Both the position numbers and the translations under genes were made by a program. Below, one piece after another: positions 16,279 to 25,130 of a stretch of 49,968 nt of DNA. The notes under the pieces were generated by a model that was not told the DNA's origin, ran no database searches, and saw nothing but the letters and a program-made list of their open reading frames with translations. The DNA comes from Lachnospiraceae bacterium (GTDB lineage Bacteria; Bacillota; Clostridia; Lachnospirales; Lachnospiraceae): NCBI GenBank assembly GCA_016291655.1, contig JAEEYF010000029.1:1-49968 (forward strand), in the 5' to 3' direction. Position 1 is the first letter of the stretch; each line of letters starts with the position of its first letter.

Positions 16279-18738
16279 TCAGATCTCAAAGAAATCCAGA
16301 TCCTCCTTTAGCGTATCCGCGATATGCTTGAGTTCTGCCGAGGTCTCTGCAAGCCTTGCAGTTTCGGAGTTCAACTGAGCCATAGAATCCGATGTGGTTT
16401 CGGCAGAAGCAGCGTTTTCTTCGGATATGGCTGAAAGATTGGTCATAAGACCGACTATCGTCTTACCCGATTCCTCGCAGGCCTGGGACTGCTTCATAAC
16501 TTCCGATACAGCATTCTTCGCAAACTCGATACCCCTGCTCACGTTGGAGAATATGTCTCTCGTGGAATCAATATCGCTCTTCTGATTCTTGATGAGCTCT
16601 GAAGCTTCGTTGATGGTTTCAACCGTGCGGTTGGACTCCTCGGAAAGCATCGAGATGATTCCCTCGATGATGGAAGCGGATTCGTTGGTCTGTGCAGCAA
16701 GCTTGGCAACCTCTGTTGCTACAACCGCAAAGCCCTTTCCTGCTTCTCCCGCGCGGGCTGCTTCTATGCTTGCGTTAAGAGACAGGAGGTTGATCTGGTC
16801 AGCAACCGAAGCGATGAGGCTGATCGCATCCTGGATCTTTCCTACAGATTCATCGGTCTTGTGTACCTGTTCCGCGATCTTGCCGAAGGCTTCCGTGGTC
16901 TTGTCACTGGACTTAGTGAGCTCAGCCATATTGTTGCTGGCCTTCTTTCCGTCGGAGTTCATTTCATCGGATTTTTCCGAAAGATTTGTTACGCTGTCAA
17001 ATATCTGATTGATATTGTCTCTGATATCGATGGCTCTCTGCGATGATTTTTCAACATCTCCCGCCTGTTCAACGGCACCTGATGAGATCTGACGGATCGC
17101 ATCGTTAATGTTACCCGCAACTGTCTTGGATTTCTGAGCACTTTCTTCAAGTGCAAGTCCGGAATCCGCAAGAACATCGGTCATCTTCTTAACCTTGCTT
17201 ACCGTGTTTTCCAACACATCAAGGAAGGAGTTCAAACTTCCGGCAAACATTGCAAATTCATCTTTTCCGGAAGCATCCGCTCTCGTACCGATCTTTCCGG
17301 CAGCGATCTTGTCAACTGTAGCCTTAAAGCTGTTAACGCTCTTGTTGATACCTAAGCTTACTCTGAAAAGAATGAATCCGAGGATGATGACACCGGCTGC
17401 AAGAACCGCAACTATGACTAAGTTTACGCTATTCTTTACCTTTGTCATATTATCCTTCGCAATGGTAAGGACCTCTGAACAAAGATTGGTGAGTGAGGTA
17501 TTGATATTGTTATTGTCTGCCTTGATCGCAACCGTCTGTTCATCGATCTTCTTTAATTCTCCGAACAGATCGCTCTTGATCTTTAAAGAAGCCAAAGAAG
17601 CTTCTGCTCTTGAACTGTCGGTTGTAAATGCGGGAATGTTCTCTTCCAGTTCCGCAAACTTTTCTTCGATCTTCGCAAGCGTTTCCGTTATGTCTTTTCC
17701 TTCAACGATCAGTTCACTGTATGTTGCCACTGTGCTGTCTATGCTTGAAAGTGTGCTTGCAAAGCCATATACTCCCGTCAAAGATCCGCCGTAACGATAT
17801 TCATAGCCCTCGAAGGAAGCATCCATGTACAGTTCATAATACAATCCGGTATAATTCTGAACATTGTAATCCTTAATTGAGAATGTTGCCTGAACCTCTT
17901 CCCAACGGTCATTCGATGCATCAAACTTACCCGTAACCTTGATGGCGGGTTCTCCGTCGAATTCACCGAACTGAACATCCACTGCTCCGTCACCGGCTTT
18001 GGATATGGTCTCTATATTCGTAAGATCCACAAGAACCCTTTCATCCCCGTTAACAAGATATATGTTTTTTACATAATAATCGGTATTGTATGTAAGTGTG
18101 CCGCCCACACGAAGACAAAGGTTGTTTCTCTTTCCGATGGAAGGAAGCGCGTTTTCATATACCCACTTATTATATGTTACTCCGTCTACCTCAACCGTAT
18201 CACCGCTGCCCAAAACACCGTTTGCCCAAGGGATCTCAAACCATTCGTTATGATTTACCAGACTCTTAAAGCTGCCGCTCAGCGCTGTGGAGGCGTCGGC
18301 AAATTCCTTATACTTTCCTATTTCCGTGGAATAGCCTCTTGAAGCATGGAATTTTAACAACTGAGTGTAATTTTCCTTATCTTTTTGCACATTCTTGAGG
18401 ATCCTGTCGATCAAGTCACCATATGCAGGATCGCCGTCAGCTTCCAATTCTTTGGCCTTTGCTTCCATGGCTGCCAGATTGGTCAATGCGTCGTTAATAT
18501 ACTTTTCATCCACATAATACTGATACAAGGCATCATTTGCAAGGTTACCGGTCTGCAAAACACTGATCTCGTTTACAAGGCTCACAACATCGCTGCTCTT
18601 GGAGTTACGATCAACGGAAGTCATTCCTATAAGGCCTATGAATAATGCAATGATGATACTCGTTGCTCCGAGAATAACGAACTTGCCTTTAACGCTCATT
18701 AAAAGACTCTGTTTTCCTTTTTTTTTGCTCTCGCTCAT
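16279..18738 (-). CDS. Methyl-accepting chemotaxis protein with a putative carbohydrate-binding insert
   Basis: Receptor of 819 residues. TM1 is at about 20-40 ([20 protein letters not shown]), a large outer region spans about 41-437, TM2 is at about 438-460, HAMP at about 461-515 and the MA signalling domain at about 550-819. The MA tip reads [20 protein letters not shown], the CheA/CheW contact. The outer region has helical flanks (about 45-160 and 325-430) around a beta-rich insert (about 165-320) with [38 protein letters not shown] and LYYELYMD. This resembles the galactose-binding-fold modules attached to mannanases (CBM11/35-like), though the match is by eye. If right, the receptor senses a polysaccharide or oligosaccharide directly, and the GH113-like operon next door supports such a role. 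AAAGGAG precedes the start. Confidence 0.9.
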   Translation of the reverse strand: MSESKKKGKQSLLMSVKGKFVILGATSIIIALFIGLIGMTSVDRNSKSSDVVSLVNEISVLQTGNLANDALYQYYVDEKYINDALTNLAAMEAKAKELEADGDPAYGDLIDRILKNVQKDKENYTQLLKFHASRGYSTEIGKYKEFADASTALSGSFKSLVNHNEWFEIPWANGVLGSGDTVEVDGVTYNKWVYENALPSIGKRNNLCLRVGGTLTYNTDYYVKNIYLVNGDERVLVDLTNIETISKAGDGAVDVQFGEFDGEPAIKVTGKFDASNDRWEEVQATFSIKDYNVQNYTGLYYELYMDASFEGYEYRYGGSLTGVYGFASTLSSIDSTVATYSELIVEGKDITETLAKIEEKFAELEENIPAFTTDSSRAEASLASLKIKSDLFGELKKIDEQTVAIKADNNNINTSLTNLCSEVLTIAKDNMTKVKNSVNLVIVAVLAAGVIILGFILFRVSLGINKSVNSFKATVDKIAAGKIGTRADASGKDEFAMFAGSLNSFLDVLENTVSKVKKMTDVLADSGLALEESAQKSKTVAGNINDAIRQISSGAVEQAGDVEKSSQRAIDIRDNINQIFDSVTNLSEKSDEMNSDGKKASNNMAELTKSSDKTTEAFGKIAEQVHKTDESVGKIQDAISLIASVADQINLLSLNASIEAARAGEAGKGFAVVATEVAKLAAQTNESASIIEGIISMLSEESNRTVETINEASELIKNQKSDIDSTRDIFSNVSRGIEFAKNAVSEVMKQSQACEESGKTIVGLMTNLSAISEENAASAETTSDSMAQLNSETARLAETSAELKHIADTLKEDLDFFEI

Positions 18739-18932
18739 TTTCTGCTCCTTTGCTATAGTTGATAAAAAAATGTTTTCATTAATCTAATTAATTGTATATC
18801 CGAACTGCATAACTATACCAGTTAAGTGTTTGTGAAAAGCTAAACAAAAGAATATACTAACCATAAAAAAAGCATAAAGTCCGTACCTGTACCCCTGTTT
18901 TATAAGCAACAGTGATCACTGTAATTTCGTTA

Positions 18933-18961
18933 TTGACATATCTCTTTATCCGTGATAAAGT
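18933..18961 (+). promoter_or_regulatory. Promoter of the polyamine operon
   Basis: TTGACA (18933-18938), a 17-base spacer and TAAAGT (18956-18961). Transcription would start near 18968, which leaves a leader of about 265 bases before speA. Confidence 0.8.
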
Positions 18962-18988
18962 ATGTTCACTTTTGAAAAGCTGATTTAA

Positions 18989-19170
18989 CAGAGTCTTTTC
19001 GAAGCAATTATATGGCTGTGTTTTCAGCCGCTTACTTATTGAGTTCTATCTCAAATTTTATAAGTTGGTTACTTATAACCGAAATGCACATGTGTTGTGC
19101 AGACTTGTGAAACTGGTCAATAATTGAGTAATAAAAGTGTAATTGCTATATAGACTCTGAAAACCTGTAA
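18989..19170 (+). promoter_or_regulatory. Long structured leader RNA of the polyamine operon, candidate riboswitch
   Basis: A long-range stem closes the domain: CAGAGTCT (18989-18996) pairs with AGACTCTG (19152-19159). After an internal loop, GCAATTA (19004-19010) pairs with TAATTGC (19140-19146). Inside are hairpins GGCTG/CAGCC (19014-19029), TTGAG/CTCAA (about 19038-19053), TTATAAGT/ACTTATAA (about 19058-19079) and GCACA/TGTGC (19086-19100). The 5' strand also contains AGTCTT (18992-18997), complementary to AAGACT in the upstream arm of the downstream terminator, so closing stem and antiterminator could be alternatives. I do not recognise it as a known class. All pairings were found by eye and not by folding software. 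Confidence 0.55.
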
Positions 19171-19186
19171 ATGTTCCGAAATTACA

Positions 19187-19221
19187 AGACTGTATGCATA
19201 TGCGCGTACAGTCTTTTTTTT
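19187..19221 (+). terminator. Intrinsic terminator in the leader, directly before the speA ribosome site
   Basis: AGACTGTA (19187-19194) pairs with TACAGTCT (19207-19214), extended by A-T pairs, followed by eight T (19214-19221). The Shine-Dalgarno GCGGAGG begins at the next base. A terminator in this place can only serve attenuation of the operon. Confidence 0.85.
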
Positions 19222-19234
19222 GCGGAGGATGAAA

Positions 19235-20692
19235 ATGTACCCCGAATATAAATTGGATCAAAGCAATGCTCCCATATATGAGGCGTTGGAAACCTTCAGA
19301 AATATGCGTGTGGTTCCCTTCGATGTCCCCGGCCACAAGCGCGGTCGCGGTAATCCGGAACTTACAAGGTTCCTTGGCGAGAGGTGCGTGGGCATAGATG
19401 TCAATTCCATGAAGCCCTTGGACAATCTCTGCCATCCCATATCGGTGATAAAGGAAGCCGAAGACCTTGCAGCCGATGCTTTTGGCGCGGCTCATGCCTT
19501 TCTCATGGTCGGCGGTACCACAAGCTCCGTTCAGACTATGGTTCTTTCCGCATGCAAACGCGGAGATGAGATCATCCTTCCCAGAAATGTACACAGAAGC
19601 GTCATCAACGCACTGGTCCTTTGCGGCGCTATCCCCGTCTATGTAAATCCTGAGGTGGACACCCGCCTTGGCATTTCTCTCGGCATGAAACGCGATCAGG
19701 TAAAAAAAGCTATACAGGAGCATCCGAAGGCTGTGGCGGTTCTGGTCAACAATCCCACCTATTACGGCATATGCTCCGATCTTCGTGCCATCGTAAAAAT
19801 GGCCCACGAAGCAGGGATGCTGTGCCTCGCTGACGAAGCTCACGGTACTCACTTCTACTTTGGGGAAGACATGCCTGTTTCCGCAATGGCGGCAGGCGCG
19901 GACATGGCGGCGGTTTCCATGCACAAGAGCGGCGGAAGCCTCACACAGTCAAGCTTTATGCTCATCGGTCCAAACGTCAATCCCGGATATGTCCGTCAGA
20001 TAATAAACCTTACCCAGACCACATCCGGCAGCTATCTGCTGATGTCTTCCCTTGACATCAGCCGCAGAAACCTTGCCCTCCGCGGTCGCGAAGTTTTCGA
20101 TAAGGTTGTGCATATGGCAAAATATGCCCGCGAAGAGATCAACATCGCCGGCGGCTACTATGCCTTCGGGAAAGAGCTGGTGAACGGCGATTCTGTTTAT
20201 GATTTTGACGAGACCAAACTCAGCATCCACACGCTGGACATCGGGCTCGCGGGCATAGAAGTGTACGACCTGCTGAGAGACGAGTACGACATACAGATCG
20301 AGTTCGGTGACATCGGCAACATACTCGCCTATCTGTCCATAGGGGACAGAATGCAGGAGCTGGAGCGTCTCGTGAGCGCCCTTTCCGAGATACGCAGACT
20401 CTATCACACGGACGGAACCGGCCTTATGAGTCAGGAATACATCGATCCCGAGGTTGCCAAAAGCCCCCAGGAAGCGTTCTATGCCGAAAAAGAAAGTCTG
20501 CCTCTCAATGAAACCGCAGGGCGCATATGCTCCGAGTTTGTAATGTGTTATCCCCCCGGGATCCCGATCCTTGCGCCCGGCGAAAGGATCACAAAACAGA
20601 TCCTCGAATACATCAATTACGCCAAAGAAAAAGGGTGCAGCATGACCGGTCCCGAGGATCCCGAGATCCTGAGACTCAACGTGCTGGTTTGA
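19235..20692 (+). CDS. speA: Biosynthetic arginine decarboxylase (Orn/Lys/Arg decarboxylase family)
   Basis: PLP enzyme of 485 residues, the size of the Bacillus-type SpeA. It belongs to the fold-I group with the N-terminal phrase FDVPGHKRGRGNP, a glycine-rich VGGTTSSVQTM phosphate-binding loop, and LADEAHGTHFYF with the Asp that holds the PLP ring nitrogen. The Schiff-base Lys231 is in SMHKSGGSLTQSSFM. The C-terminal segment has CYPPGIPILAPGE, typical of the family. It converts arginine to agmatine, the first step of the operon's pathway; lysine specificity cannot be fully excluded but fits less well with speB downstream. The start is the ATG at 19235 (MYPEYK), 6 bases after GGAGG; the ATG at 19229 touches the ribosome site. 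It is preceded by an attenuator-like leader. Confidence 0.88.
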   Translation: MYPEYKLDQSNAPIYEALETFRNMRVVPFDVPGHKRGRGNPELTRFLGERCVGIDVNSMKPLDNLCHPISVIKEAEDLAADAFGAAHAFLMVGGTTSSVQTMVLSACKRGDEIILPRNVHRSVINALVLCGAIPVYVNPEVDTRLGISLGMKRDQVKKAIQEHPKAVAVLVNNPTYYGICSDLRAIVKMAHEAGMLCLADEAHGTHFYFGEDMPVSAMAAGADMAAVSMHKSGGSLTQSSFMLIGPNVNPGYVRQIINLTQTTSGSYLLMSSLDISRRNLALRGREVFDKVVHMAKYAREEINIAGGYYAFGKELVNGDSVYDFDETKLSIHTLDIGLAGIEVYDLLRDEYDIQIEFGDIGNILAYLSIGDRMQELERLVSALSEIRRLYHTDGTGLMSQEYIDPEVAKSPQEAFYAEKESLPLNETAGRICSEFVMCYPPGIPILAPGERITKQILEYINYAKEKGCSMTGPEDPEILRLNVLV

Positions 20693-20728
20693 CACCCGAA
20701 TTATAATAAAGAAAGGACACCCGGATTC

Positions 20729-21586
20729 ATGGAAATGTGGTTCAGTGAATTTCACACCCCTGACGTAAAACACAGCATCCGCATCAACAAGCAGCTCTAT
20801 TCCTGCGAAAGCGATTACCAGCGGATCGACATTTTTGAATCTCCCGAGTTCGGCCGTGTGCTGACTCTCGACGGTAATGTCATGCTGACGGAACGCGACG
20901 AGTTCATATATGACGAAATGATCACTCATGTTCCGATGGCAGTTCATCCCGGGATCAAAAAGGTTCTGGTCATAGGTGCCGGAGACGGTGGAGTTGTTAA
21001 GGAGCTCACCCGTTACGACAGGATCGAGCATATCGATCTCGTCGAGCAGGATCCCATGGTTGTGGAGGCGTGCAGGACCTATCTTCCCACAAACGCCTGC
21101 CGACTCGATGATTCCCGTGTGCATATCACCTTCGGCAATCCTCTCAAGTTCATACGCCGGGTAGAGAACGAATATGACCTCATTATCGTGGATTCCACCG
21201 ATCCCTTCGGCCCCTCCGAGGGACTTTTTACAAAAGAATTTTACGGTAACTGCTATAACGCCCTGAATGATGAGGGCATTATGGTCAACCAGCAAGGCAG
21301 TCCTTTTTATCAGCAGGATGCGGACGCCATGAGAAGGAGTCACAAGCGCATAGCCAGCACCTTTCCCATAAGCCGTGTCTATCAGGCTCACATCCCGACC
21401 TATGCCGCAGGTTATTGGCTTTTCGGTTTTGCGAGCAAAAAGTACCATCCCATCGACGATCTGGATGCCAAAGCCTGGCTGCAATTAAACCTTAAAACCC
21501 GTTACTACACCACCCGTCTTCATGTGGGCGCTTTCTGGCTCCCGGCTTTCCTTGAAGAAATGCTTAAGGAGGTTGAAAAACAATAA
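20729..21586 (+). CDS. speE: Spermidine synthase-like aminopropyltransferase
   Basis: The 285-residue protein has the SpeE layout. A small N-terminal beta domain (YQRIDIFESPEFGRVLTLDG, DEFIYDEMITHVP) precedes a SAM-like Rossmann fold with VIGAGDGGVVKEL (83-93), an acidic strand end HIDLVEQDP, and the active-site loop IIVDSTDPFGPSEGLF (Asp155, Asp158). The adenine-contact motif, usually DD-G/A-x-x-F, reads ITFGNPLKFI here, so one Asp is missing. This may shift donor use. No SAM decarboxylase (speD) is in the operon, although SpeE normally needs its product. The stop codon overlaps the next start (TAATG). Possible acceptors are putrescine or agmatine. Confidence 0.85.
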   Translation: MEMWFSEFHTPDVKHSIRINKQLYSCESDYQRIDIFESPEFGRVLTLDGNVMLTERDEFIYDEMITHVPMAVHPGIKKVLVIGAGDGGVVKELTRYDRIEHIDLVEQDPMVVEACRTYLPTNACRLDDSRVHITFGNPLKFIRRVENEYDLIIVDSTDPFGPSEGLFTKEFYGNCYNALNDEGIMVNQQGSPFYQQDADAMRRSHKRIASTFPISRVYQAHIPTYAAGYWLFGFASKKYHPIDDLDAKAWLQLNLKTRYYTTRLHVGAFWLPAFLEEMLKEVEKQ

Positions 21587-22443
21587 TGGACAAGAACATA
21601 GAAACCTTTATCGGTTGTGATGCCGAATACGAAGATGCGGGCATAGTCATCTATGGCGCTCCCTTCGATTCCACCACCAGTTTTCGCCCCGGTGCACGCT
21701 TCGGCTCCGCTGCGATCCGTCACGAAAGCTTCGGTCTTGAGATCTACAGTCCCTACCAGGACAAAGAGATCACAGACTCTCCCATCTTTGATTCCGGGGA
21801 CATTGAACTCTGTTTCGGAAGCGCGGAAAGCGCCCTGAAGGACATCGAGGACAGAACGGACGAGATCCTTAAGGACGGAAAGCTTCCTCTCATGCTGGGC
21901 GGTGAACATCTGGTCACCCTTGGCGCGGTACGTGCAGCTTTCAAGAAATATCCGGCTATGCATCTTATACAGTTCGATGCTCATTGCGATCTTCGCAATG
22001 ACTATCTCGGAGCAAAGCTCTCCCATGCTGCTGTAGTCCGCCGTTGCCACGATTTCCTCGGAGACGGCAGGATCCACCAGTTCTGCATAAGAAGCGGTGA
22101 AAAGAGCGAGTTCGAGTTTGCTTCCGTGCATACGGATATGCACAAGTTCAATTTTAGCGGTCTCAAGGAAACAGTTGCGGAACTCATCGAAAAGAAGCTC
22201 CCCGTCTACCTCACCATCGACCTGGATTGCCTTGATTCAGGCATATTCCCCGGCACAGGCACTCCCGAAGCCGGCGGTGTTTCTTTCAACGACCTTTTAA
22301 ATGCCATCATAGAAGTTTCAAAATGCAACCTCATCGGTGCGGATGTAAACGAGCTTGCTCCCATGCTGGATGCAAGCGGCATGTCAACAGCAACGGCCTG
22401 CAAGGTTGTAAGAGAACTGTTGATAGCGATTTCAAACAGATAA
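21586..22443 (+). CDS. speB: Agmatinase-family ureohydrolase
   Basis: Product of 285 residues with the binuclear-manganese ureohydrolase motifs: GGEHLVTLG (His ligand), QFDAHCDLRNDY (Asp, His, Asp ligands) and TIDLDCLDSGIFPGTGTPE (Asp, Asp ligands). It would release urea from agmatine to give putrescine, or from N-aminopropylagmatine to give spermidine. The SFGLEIYSPYQDKEI segment near residue 50 is like that in agmatinases rather than arginases. The start codon shares a base with the speE stop, so translation is coupled. An AAGGAGG site lies within the end of speE. Confidence 0.9.
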   Translation: MDKNIETFIGCDAEYEDAGIVIYGAPFDSTTSFRPGARFGSAAIRHESFGLEIYSPYQDKEITDSPIFDSGDIELCFGSAESALKDIEDRTDEILKDGKLPLMLGGEHLVTLGAVRAAFKKYPAMHLIQFDAHCDLRNDYLGAKLSHAAVVRRCHDFLGDGRIHQFCIRSGEKSEFEFASVHTDMHKFNFSGLKETVAELIEKKLPVYLTIDLDCLDSGIFPGTGTPEAGGVSFNDLLNAIIEVSKCNLIGADVNELAPMLDASGMSTATACKVVRELLIAISNR

Positions 22444-22459
22444 TATCAGGAGGATGATC

Positions 22460-23719
22460 ATGAGCAGAGTACTTGTTATAGGATGCGGCGGAGTTGCCAA
22501 TGTTGCGATCCGCAAATGTTGCAGCGTAAGTTCCGTTTTTTCGGAACTGATGATCGCCAGCAGGACCAAAGAAAAATGTGACGTTCTTGCAGAGGAGCTT
22601 CGCAAAACGTCCACGACTAAAATTGAAACAGCAAAGGTTGATGCAGACAGTAAGGACGAGCTTGTAAAGCTCATCAATTCCTACAAGCCCGACCTTGTAA
22701 TGAACATTGCTCTCCCCTATCAGGATCTTACGATCATGGATGCCTGCCTGGAGTGCAAGGTCAACTACATGGATACAGCCAACTATGAGCCCGAGGACAC
22801 AGACGATCCCGAGTGGCGCAAGATCTATGAAAAGCGCTGCAAGGAGGAGGGGTTCTCCGCTTACTTTGATTACAGCTGGCAGTGGGCCTACAAAAAGAAG
22901 TTTGAAGATGCGGGGCTCATTGCTCTTCTCGGTTCAGGTTTCGATCCCGGCGTAACACAGGCCTACGTTGCCTATGCCAAGAAGCATGAATTTGACACCA
23001 TCGATACCATTGATATCCTCGACTGCAATGGCGGCGATCACGGCTACAAGTTTGCAACAAACTTCAACCCTGAGGTAAATCTCCGCGAAGTATCCGCTCC
23101 CGGAAGCTACTGGGAGGACGGTCACTGGATCGAGATCCCCGCAATGAGCATCAAGAGAGAATACGACTTCGATCAGGTGGGCATGAAGGACATGTACCTC
23201 CTGCACCATGAAGAGATCGAGTCGATCGCCAAGAATCTCCCCGAAGTAAAGAGGATCCGTTTTTTCATGACCTTCGGACAGAGCTATCTCGATCATATGC
23301 GTTGTCTTGAGGATGTTGGCATGCTTTCCACCACTCCTGTCATGTTTGACGGCAAGGAGATCGTTCCCATCAAGTTCCTCAAGGCTCTTCTCCCCGATCC
23401 CGCAAGCCTTGGTCCCCGCACTCACGGAAAGACCAATATCGGATGCATTTTCACAGGCAAAAAGGACGGTAAGGACAAGACCTACTATATCTACAATGTA
23501 TGCGATCATCAGGAATGCTATCGCGAAGTAAAGAGTCAGGCCATCAGCTACACCACAGGTGTTCCCGCCATGTGCGGCGCTCTCATGCTCCTCACGGGCA
23601 AATGGAACACGCTGGGTGTTCACACAATAGAAGAACTGGATCCCGATCCGTTCATTGAAGCGCTTGACAAATACGGACTTCCCAAGAGTGAAAGTCACAA
23701 CCCCGTACTTGTAAAGTAA
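22460..23719 (+). CDS. Carboxyspermidine/carboxynorspermidine dehydrogenase (saccharopine dehydrogenase family)
   Basis: Product of 419 residues. The NAD(P)-binding Rossmann start is VLVIGCGGVANVAIRKC (GxGGVA), followed by a beta strand MIASRTKEKCDVLAEEL. The family features YKPDLVMNIALPYQDLTIMDACLE, YMDTANYE, and LLGSGFDPGVTQAYVAYA are all present. This branch condenses L-aspartate semialdehyde with a diamine and reduces the product to the carboxy-polyamine. The partner decarboxylase follows 28 bases downstream, confirming the route rather than lysine metabolism. The start is the ATG at 22460, 6 bases after AGGAGG; the ATG at 22454 touches the ribosome site. Symbols such as casdh or lys1-like are used; no standard name is assigned here. 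Confidence 0.9.
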   Translation: MSRVLVIGCGGVANVAIRKCCSVSSVFSELMIASRTKEKCDVLAEELRKTSTTKIETAKVDADSKDELVKLINSYKPDLVMNIALPYQDLTIMDACLECKVNYMDTANYEPEDTDDPEWRKIYEKRCKEEGFSAYFDYSWQWAYKKKFEDAGLIALLGSGFDPGVTQAYVAYAKKHEFDTIDTIDILDCNGGDHGYKFATNFNPEVNLREVSAPGSYWEDGHWIEIPAMSIKREYDFDQVGMKDMYLLHHEEIESIAKNLPEVKRIRFFMTFGQSYLDHMRCLEDVGMLSTTPVMFDGKEIVPIKFLKALLPDPASLGPRTHGKTNIGCIFTGKKDGKDKTYYIYNVCDHQECYREVKSQAISYTTGVPAMCGALMLLTGKWNTLGVHTIEELDPDPFIEALDKYGLPKSESHNPVLVK

Positions 23720-23747
23720 GCATTACACCTCACCAAAAGGAAAATAT

Positions 23748-25058
23748 ATGCCTAACAGTATCCCTTTTAAGAACATCGAAAAATACAATATGGAAAAGCT
23801 GCTTAAGAAGGTGCAGACTCCCTGCTACATTCTTGATGAAGCTGCCTTTATCAGAAACGGCGAGATCCTTAAAGAGCTTCAGGAGGAAACAGGCGTGAAA
23901 GTTCTGCTGGCCGAAAAAGCCTTTTCAAATTTCACTCTCTTTCCTCTCCTCTCGCAGTATCTTGCGGGAACAGAAGCCAGCGGTCTTTTTGAAGCCCGTC
24001 TCGGTCGCGAAGAAATGCCCGAAAAGGAAGTCCATGTATTTTCGGCTGCTTATCGCGACGTGGAATTCACGGAAGTTCTGAAATATGCGGATCATATTAT
24101 CTTTAATTCGGTCTGTCAATTAAAGAAATTCGGACCTCTTGCCAAAAAAGCGGGTAAAGAGATCGGGCTGAGAGTAAATCCCGAGTGTTCCACTCAGGAG
24201 GGACATGCGATCTATGACCCCTGTTCTCCCGGAAGTCGTCTCGGAGTGACCCGCGAGGTTTTCGATGCGGAAATGGACAAAAAGGCCCTGTCTCTTCTTT
24301 CCGGTCTTCATTTCCACACTCTGTGCGAACAGGACGCAGATGCGCTTGAAACCACTGTTAACGCATTCTTTCAAAAATTCGGGGATGTTGTAAAGGATCT
24401 CAAATGGTTGAACCTGGGCGGCGGTCATCACATCACCCGTCCGGGCTACGATCTTCCCCGTCTTAAAAGGATCTTGACCGATATACAAAAAAAATACAGT
24501 CTCCGGCTCTACCTGGAGCCCGGAGAGGCTGTCGCTTTAAATGCAGGCTATCTCGCCACAAGAGTTCTTGATATCGTTAAGAATTCGGGACACAACATCG
24601 CTATCCTCGATATGAGTGCCGCATGCCACACCCCTGACGTGATCGAAATGCCCTATCAGCCTCCTCTCATGAATGCAGATCCTGTTTCGGACTATTCTCC
24701 CGAAAAAGAATTACAGGCCTCTGCAACGGATGAAAGTTTTTCGGAAGCCATGCATGAAGTTTTTGGAAATTCACTGGGCTCAGCCATCGCAGATGCTCTC
24801 GATCCCAATGAAGCCATAGTTTACCGCCTTGCGGGTCCTTCCTGCCTTGCGGGAGATGTGGTGGGCGATTACGCCTTCAACCATTGTCTCAAAAGGGACG
24901 AACTACTTGTTTTCGGAGATATGGCCATCTACTCCATATGCAAGAACAACACCTTCAACGGAATCCCTTTGCCGAGCATCTATCTGCTTCAAAAGGATGG
25001 TTCCCTGAAGCTTATCAAGTCATTCTCTTACGAAGATTTCAAAGGCCGTCTCGGATAG
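23748..25058 (+). CDS. nspC: Carboxynorspermidine/carboxyspermidine decarboxylase
   Basis: Fold-III (alanine racemase-like) PLP decarboxylase of 436 residues. It opens with VQTPCYILDEAAFIRNGEIL and carries the PLP lysine in LLAEKAFSNF. Further motifs are GLRVNPECSTQ, SRLGVT, GLHFHTLCEQDADAL, WLNLGGGHHITRPGYD, YLEPGEAV, DMSAACHTPDVIEMPYQP and GPSCLAGDVVGDY. It removes the carboxyl group from carboxyspermidine (or carboxynorspermidine). NspC proteins are usually 370-400 residues; this one has about 40 extra residues (about 306-345, the helical DESFSEAMHEVFGNSLGSA) just before the GPSCLAGD motif that completes the active site. It is the last gene of the operon. Confidence 0.92.
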   Translation: MPNSIPFKNIEKYNMEKLLKKVQTPCYILDEAAFIRNGEILKELQEETGVKVLLAEKAFSNFTLFPLLSQYLAGTEASGLFEARLGREEMPEKEVHVFSAAYRDVEFTEVLKYADHIIFNSVCQLKKFGPLAKKAGKEIGLRVNPECSTQEGHAIYDPCSPGSRLGVTREVFDAEMDKKALSLLSGLHFHTLCEQDADALETTVNAFFQKFGDVVKDLKWLNLGGGHHITRPGYDLPRLKRILTDIQKKYSLRLYLEPGEAVALNAGYLATRVLDIVKNSGHNIAILDMSAACHTPDVIEMPYQPPLMNADPVSDYSPEKELQASATDESFSEAMHEVFGNSLGSAIADALDPNEAIVYRLAGPSCLAGDVVGDYAFNHCLKRDELLVFGDMAIYSICKNNTFNGIPLPSIYLLQKDGSLKLIKSFSYEDFKGRLG

Positions 25059-25070
25059 AAGGCAAAAAAT

Positions 25071-25106
25071 GATAGCAGCGTGTGCTGTAAAGCACACGCT
25101 GCTATC
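25071..25106. terminator. Bidirectional terminator between nspC and plsY
   Basis: A perfect 16-bp stem, GATAGCAGCGTGTGCT with loop GTAA. On the minus strand it is followed by ATTTTTTG, so it is a good terminator for plsY; on the plus strand the T-run is missing, so it may only protect the polyamine mRNA end. Confidence 0.8.
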
Positions 25107-25130
25107 GTCATGTAGGAAAATGTATAAGTA

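Noticed and set aside
18781-18840. Sigma-28 promoter for the chemoreceptor (TTAA ... TCGGATAT on the minus strand)
   Set aside because: The spacing (17-18) is too long and the -10 matches only 6 of 8 positions of the flagellar consensus.
19949-21484. Long open frame (over 500 codons) on the minus strand opposite speA and speE
   Set aside because: It lies entirely opposite two well-supported enzymes, has no family motif or clear ribosome site, and reflects codon bias of the sense genes.
20729-21586. SpeE as a plain methyltransferase
   Set aside because: The Rossmann motif is shared, but the N-terminal beta domain, the DSTDPFGP loop and the operon place it in the aminopropyltransferases.
22460-23719. 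Saccharopine dehydrogenase of lysine metabolism
   Set aside because: The family fold is the same, but it stands directly before nspC and after speA-speE-speB, which fixes it as carboxy-polyamine dehydrogenase.
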